Shown: piece by piece, positions 60,440 to 64,000 of the stretch
Numbering within the stretch: the first letter of the stretch is position 1
How the letters are laid out: each line of letters opens with the position of its first letter
Assembly: GCA_023374045.1 (NCBI GenBank)
Contig: CM041782.1
Span: 253,851,810-253,915,809, forward strand
Length of the DNA stretch: 64,000 nucleotides
Origin: Limonium bicolor
Taxonomy: Eukaryota > Streptophyta > Magnoliopsida > Caryophyllales > Plumbaginaceae
Direction of reading: 5' to 3'
Notes under the pieces: model-generated
What the model was told of the DNA's origin: nothing
What the model saw: only the letters and a program-made list of their open reading frames with translations
The model's database searches: none
Position numbers and translations under genes: made by a program

Positions 60440-60840
60440 GAACACAAGACTCAAAACTAATCAGAACTTCAAACTAACCGAAACCTCAACTTCAAAATTA
60501 ACAGAACTTCAAAACTGACTACTTCAAACTTCAAGATTAACAGAACTTCAAAACTAACAAGAAACTCCCAAACCAACAGAACTTCAAAACTGATAAAGAC
60601 TTCAAAATTGACAGAAGCTTTAAAACTGATAGAAACTTCAAAATTGACAGAAGCTTTAAAACTGATAGAACTTCAAAATTGACAGAAGCTTTAAAACTGA
60701 TAGAAACTACAAGATTGACAGGAACTTCAAAATCAACAGAAACTTCCAACTTCGAAATTAATAGAACTTCAAAATTAATAGGAACTTCCAAAATCAACAG
60801 AACTTCCAAATTGACAGAAACTTCAAAATCGATAAACTTC
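60440..60840. repeat. AGAACTTCAAAACTGA minisatellite
   Basis: Tandem units of about 18 bp, with a clearer 35-37 bp higher-order unit at 60609-60720 (TTGACAGAAGCTTTAAAACT then GATAGAAACTTCAAAA). The periodicity gives open frames on both strands, which are not genes. Confidence 0.88.
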
Positions 60841-62354
60841 TTCTGTTTTTCTGAAAGTCCTTAGTTTTGGTTTTCTTTTCAGTTTCCCTCCAATACTAAT
60901 ACAGATAGTCATGTATTTTGACTGAGTTTCAATTTCCTAATCTAGCTCTCACTACCATCTCGCTCCCTCTGCAAAGTAGATACACAAACACAGTTTTTTC
61001 TTCTTTTCTCGGTTGATAACTACACCAAAAACAACCCAGAACTGTTACATTTGTTTTCTGTTTGTTTTCTTTTCTTGGGTTGTTATCTGTTTTTACTTCT
61101 TTTCTTCAACACTCTTACGTTTATCTTGGTCATGTACATTCATAAGATAGTAACGTGTTAGTAGTTTAAGAGCACACAAAATATACCGAGACTTCCTGTT
61201 ATAGGCTTGCATGCTTATCAGTTTTGATAACTCTGACTCCCTTTCTGTTTCTCTGATTTATTATGAGTTTAGAAGTTGCTCATGCATCTGGAACTACTAG
61301 CTACTTCTACTAAGCTTATTTCTCAGAAGCGTATACAGATAAAACTTTGGTTAACTCAGGAGTGTTATACCTTAAATTCCTCCTTTCTCTCTGAGTTTGA
61401 GCCAGTTCTCTATCGCGGTACTCAGTTCAGATGCAGTTTCCAGTGTTCTAGATCACTTGACGACAGCTGGGGAAAAACACTCTGAGATTAACCCATAATA
61501 ACGCAGAGGAAAAAGCATGGGTTGGAGCAGATCTAGGATAGGCATGTTATTTACCTTGTCTTTTTTTTTTTCTGGCGTGAGTGGTACAGTAAGTGGAGCT
61601 TGTTTGATCTTGCTCTTTCCCAAGCTGAGTACTACCTACTGTTCTTCTTGAGAAAACAGAAGGGAAGAAAAGAGGAGTTCAGAATTTGCTATGACTATAA
61701 CCGGTATTACCGTGGGGGAAATGTGGTGGAGATCACGTGCGAAAAACAGAGAGTAAAAGTTTAGAGCATGCTGGGTTAGTTACTGAAATGGAGAAGGAAT
61801 CCAGGTTGGTTTCCATGCGGTTTTACCTTGAGAAAACAGAAGGGCTAGCTTCCCTTCCTTCTCTGTCTTCAACCGGAACTTCCCACTGATTTACTCCCAG
61901 TTTGGTCTTGGTTGCTGGGTGAAGATGTTCACAGTTTAGTTCATGGTGACAAGGAATTCATAGCAAGGAACAGAGCACGGTTTGAAAAACTGAGAACTTA
62001 CCAATCTACTGGGCAGTAGCCATGGAGGTGTGGGCAGCTCTCGGTGGAATTGGAGAAGGTGAAGGTACAGAAGGTAGAAGAGGAGGGAGACTGATATAAC
62101 ATGCTAGTGTGTTGGTCTGTGGGAAAGCCTTGCGTGGGAAGTCCCAAGAGTGATGGGCACTTGAAAGAATAATCCTTTCTGTTGTATGGGAATTCATCAA
62201 TAACTGAAGAATTGTCGGTCTGTCGTATAGATGTTGAAGCGATATTGTGTTTGGAGTTACTGAATCCAGAGAGAAATGTCGAGAGTTATTCTCTCATTTC
62301 TGTAACTTCGGCTTAGTGACTACTAAGTATAATTCGTGAGTGGATTATACTGAA

Positions 62355-62460
62355 TTCGAGCTCAGCTCAACTGGTTAAGGTTTCGGGATAGGTACGAGAG
62401 GTCTCGGGTTCGAATCCCAGCTAGAGCATAGTTGCTCTTTTATTTTTATTTTTATTTTCA
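62355..62460 (+). mobile_element. tRNA-derived SINE-like sequence
   Basis: A-box-like AGCTCAGCTCAACTGG at 62359-62374 and B box GGGTTCGAATCCC at 62406-62418 with normal spacing, then a T-rich tail with TTTTATTTTTATTTTTATTTT. The acceptor arms do not pair well, so this is not a functional tRNA gene. It fits the head of a plant tRNA-derived SINE. No target duplication was identified. Confidence 0.6.
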
Positions 62461-62729
62461 GCCTTATTATGCCCATATATTGCATATAAGTGACTTGTAT
62501 TAACGTGTTACGTTATTAATTGTATGTACATATATGTATATGACTATTTCGTTATGCCCCGTTTTTAAATACATCGCTATACGGGTACAATTATTTATAG
62601 TAGCGTTCTAATTATATATACAACGTTATAACTTTGTAACGTTGTGCATATATACGTCTATACTCGTTTTATACTTTAACGTTGTAAGTTATATATTTAA
62701 ATAACGTTTAATTATCTAGGGGCATTTCA

Positions 62730-63222
62730 CAGATTCCTTAAGAAGCACATCTTTACCCGTTTTGGCGTGCCTAGAATTATTATCAGTGACGGAGGATCCC
62801 ACTTCTGCAACCGTTCATTTGAAGCGCTTATGGGTAAGTACGGGGTACGTCACAAGGTAGCTCTACCTTATCACCCCCAGACAAACGGCAAAGCAGAAGT
62901 TTCAAACCGTGAGTTAAAATGGATTCTTCAGAAAACGGTTAACTCATCACGAAAGGATTGGGCACTAAGTTAGATGATGCGCTTTGGGCTTACCGCACCG
63001 CATTCAAGACTCCCATCGGGATGTCTCCTTTTAAGCTTGTTTATGGGAAATCATGCCACCTGCCTGTAGAGCTGGAACATAAGGCATATTAGGCACTCAA
63101 GGCTCTAAACTTCGATTTAGAAGCCGCAGGAGAAAAGCGAAAGTTTCAACTCTCTGAACTCGAGGAGTTAAGAGATCAGGCATACCGTATACAAGGAGCG
63201 CACCAAGAAACATCATGACCAA
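62730..63222 (+). pseudogene. Athila integrase core, second part
   Basis: Continues the DDE core: FGVPRIIISDGGSHF (second Asp), HPQTNGKAEVSNRELKWIL (Glu). A shift near 62960 moves into the frame carrying [17 protein letters not shown] and [16 protein letters not shown], followed by a TAG at about 63089. The downstream segment to 63220 is also disrupted. Confidence 0.9.
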
Positions 63223-63600
63223 ATGATCCACAAACGCGACTTTAAGGTTGGCGACGGGGTGCTGCTTTATAATTCCAGATTGAGAATATTTCCTGGAAAA
63301 CTCAAATCTCACTGGACTGGCCCATTCCAAGTTGTTGGAACCACTCCTTTTGATGTTTACGAACTCCAGAATCAAAAAGGAGAATGCTTCAAAGTCAATG
63401 GATCACGTCTAAAAAGGTATGCCGGAATTCTTGAAAATAATAATGCTCTGTTCGTAATTTCTTTCTTACAGGAATACGAGGAAGCCTCCACCCCAAAGGA
63501 ACAGCAGACAACACCTCTACATCATAAGTTTACAAAAGTGTACAAACTTCCTAACACCAGCAGTTCAGATACCTCGCCCTCAAACTCTTCTCCAACCTAA
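63223..63600 (+). pseudogene. Athila integrase C-terminus (GPF module)
   Basis: Frame with FKVGDGVLLYNSRLRIFPGK, HWTGPFQVVG (GPY/F module) and GSRLKRYAG, then a Ser/Thr/Pro-rich tail and the stop at 63598-63600. It is the end of pol. The ATG at 63223 is not a real start. Confidence 0.88.
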
Positions 63601-64000
63601 AGCTTGGTCAAATACGTCTAGCTAGAGACGTTAAACCCGGGCAGCTTGGTGGGAGGCAACCCACTATCTATCTTTTGTCTTTCCTTTAATTTAATGTCGT
63701 TTTCTTTTTTCTACTATATTCCCCTTTTATATGTTATAATAAAATGCAGGTTTTACTTGAGTTCTTCTGGCTGTGTAGAATATTCTTTACAGGTTCATTT
63801 CATGACATTCCACAGCTGCACTCAAGTGTGGGGAGCTCTACACACTCTACAAAATCTGGGGAGTACACTCTTTCCTTTATTAATTGCATGCCCTATTAAT
63901 TTAATTCCATCTACGCAATGAGGGCATTGCTTGAGCTTAAGTGTGGGGGAAGAGCCTTTTCAGGGCATTTTGTGCTAAAAATGTTTAAATCTCTCTGCTT
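63601..64000 (+). other. Athila region downstream of pol
   Basis: Contains CTAGAGACGTTAAACCCGGGC and TTGGTGGGAGGCAACCC, which recur just after pol in Athila-type elements, and AAGTGTGGGG motifs near 63822 and 63941. No ORF with a known domain. The 3' LTR is not reached. Confidence 0.65.

Larger units (their letters stand above)
56564..62729 (-). mobile_element. Large solo LTR, reversed, in Athila integrase
   Basis: Plus-strand ends TGTAACACCCC and GGGGCATTTCA, flanked by CAGAT at 56559-56563 and 62730-62734. 6166 bp with no internal domain. It contains the U5 hairpin (56674-56697), a minisatellite (60440-60840), many dispersed ACAGAAAC/GTTTCTGT motifs and a tRNA-derived insert near its other end. 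ORFs inside are artefacts of these repeats. Confidence 0.92.
43170..64000 (+). mobile_element. Athila-type Ty3/Gypsy element, interrupted by solo LTRs
   Basis: The 5' LTR, tRNA-Asp primer site, gag, protease, RT, RNase H and integrase all read in plus orientation. The body is split at 47835/54291 and 56563/62730 by solo LTRs with perfect 5-bp target duplications. The RT sequence (QCRLNPNLKEVVKKEVLKLL, FMDDFSVYG) and the primer site are typical of the Athila lineage. Frameshifts and stops make it defective. The 3' LTR is beyond the window. Confidence 0.9.

Noticed and set aside
60537..60864. Repetitive ORFs on both strands in the minisatellite
   Set aside because: The open frames are produced by an 18-bp period. 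No start context or domain, and the same is true on the opposite strand.
62355..62430. Possible functional tRNA gene
   Set aside because: A and B boxes are present, but the acceptor stem does not pair and the T stem has a mismatch, so it is treated as SINE-like.

Overview
This is a repeat-saturated plant nuclear window with a strongly nested structure. Almost everything recognisable is LTR-retrotransposon sequence: Ty3/Gypsy Tekay/Del-type chromovirus remnants and an Athila-type element. There are also traces of DNA transposons and one captured or decayed plant mobile domain gene. I see no intact host gene, no rRNA gene and no bona fide tRNA gene. The element families point to a eudicot with a large genome. 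An asterid such as Apiaceae or Asteraceae is my guess, but the sequence alone does not prove it. A run of exactly 500 N (30057-30556) is an assembly gap, so the two sides need not be truly adjacent.

Layout. 1-7814: the 3' part of a plus-strand Tekay-like element, with the C-terminus of an AlkB-like 2-oxoglutarate/Fe(II) dioxygenase, a broken protease-RT-RNase H-integrase-chromodomain pol, and a 3.8 kb 3' LTR. 7815-9984: older sequence holding a broken plant mobile domain (MAIN-like) gene. 9985-17103: two head-to-head LTRs of a second Tekay-like family, one interrupted by a CACTA-like fragment. 17104-30056: a minus-strand LARD, that is two about 4.6 kb LTRs around a 4.7 kb non-coding core. Its LTRs belong to the same family as the LTR at 3999-7814. 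30557-33664: a hAT transposase N-terminus, a Mutator-type MITE with a 9-bp target duplication, and old repeats. 33665-43169: a second, minus-strand Tekay-like element, again with an AlkB-like ORF next to pol. 43170-64000: an Athila-type element inserted into that AlkB ORF. The Athila is itself split by two large solo LTRs (47836-54290 and 56564-62729, both with 5-bp target duplications), and the first of these contains a reversed solo Athila LTR (49032-50790, also with a 5-bp duplication).

The strongest candidate for something new is the AlkB-like domain, placed between the expected gag position and the protease in two separate Tekay-like copies with quite different LTRs. It keeps the HxD...H...R catalytic signature. 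Other observations worth checking are a covarying hairpin about 90-110 bp from the 3' end of six Tekay-like LTRs, an exact 16-bp duplicated polypurine tract shared by the AlkB elements and the LARD, and GC-rich palindromic tandem arrays in several unrelated LTRs.
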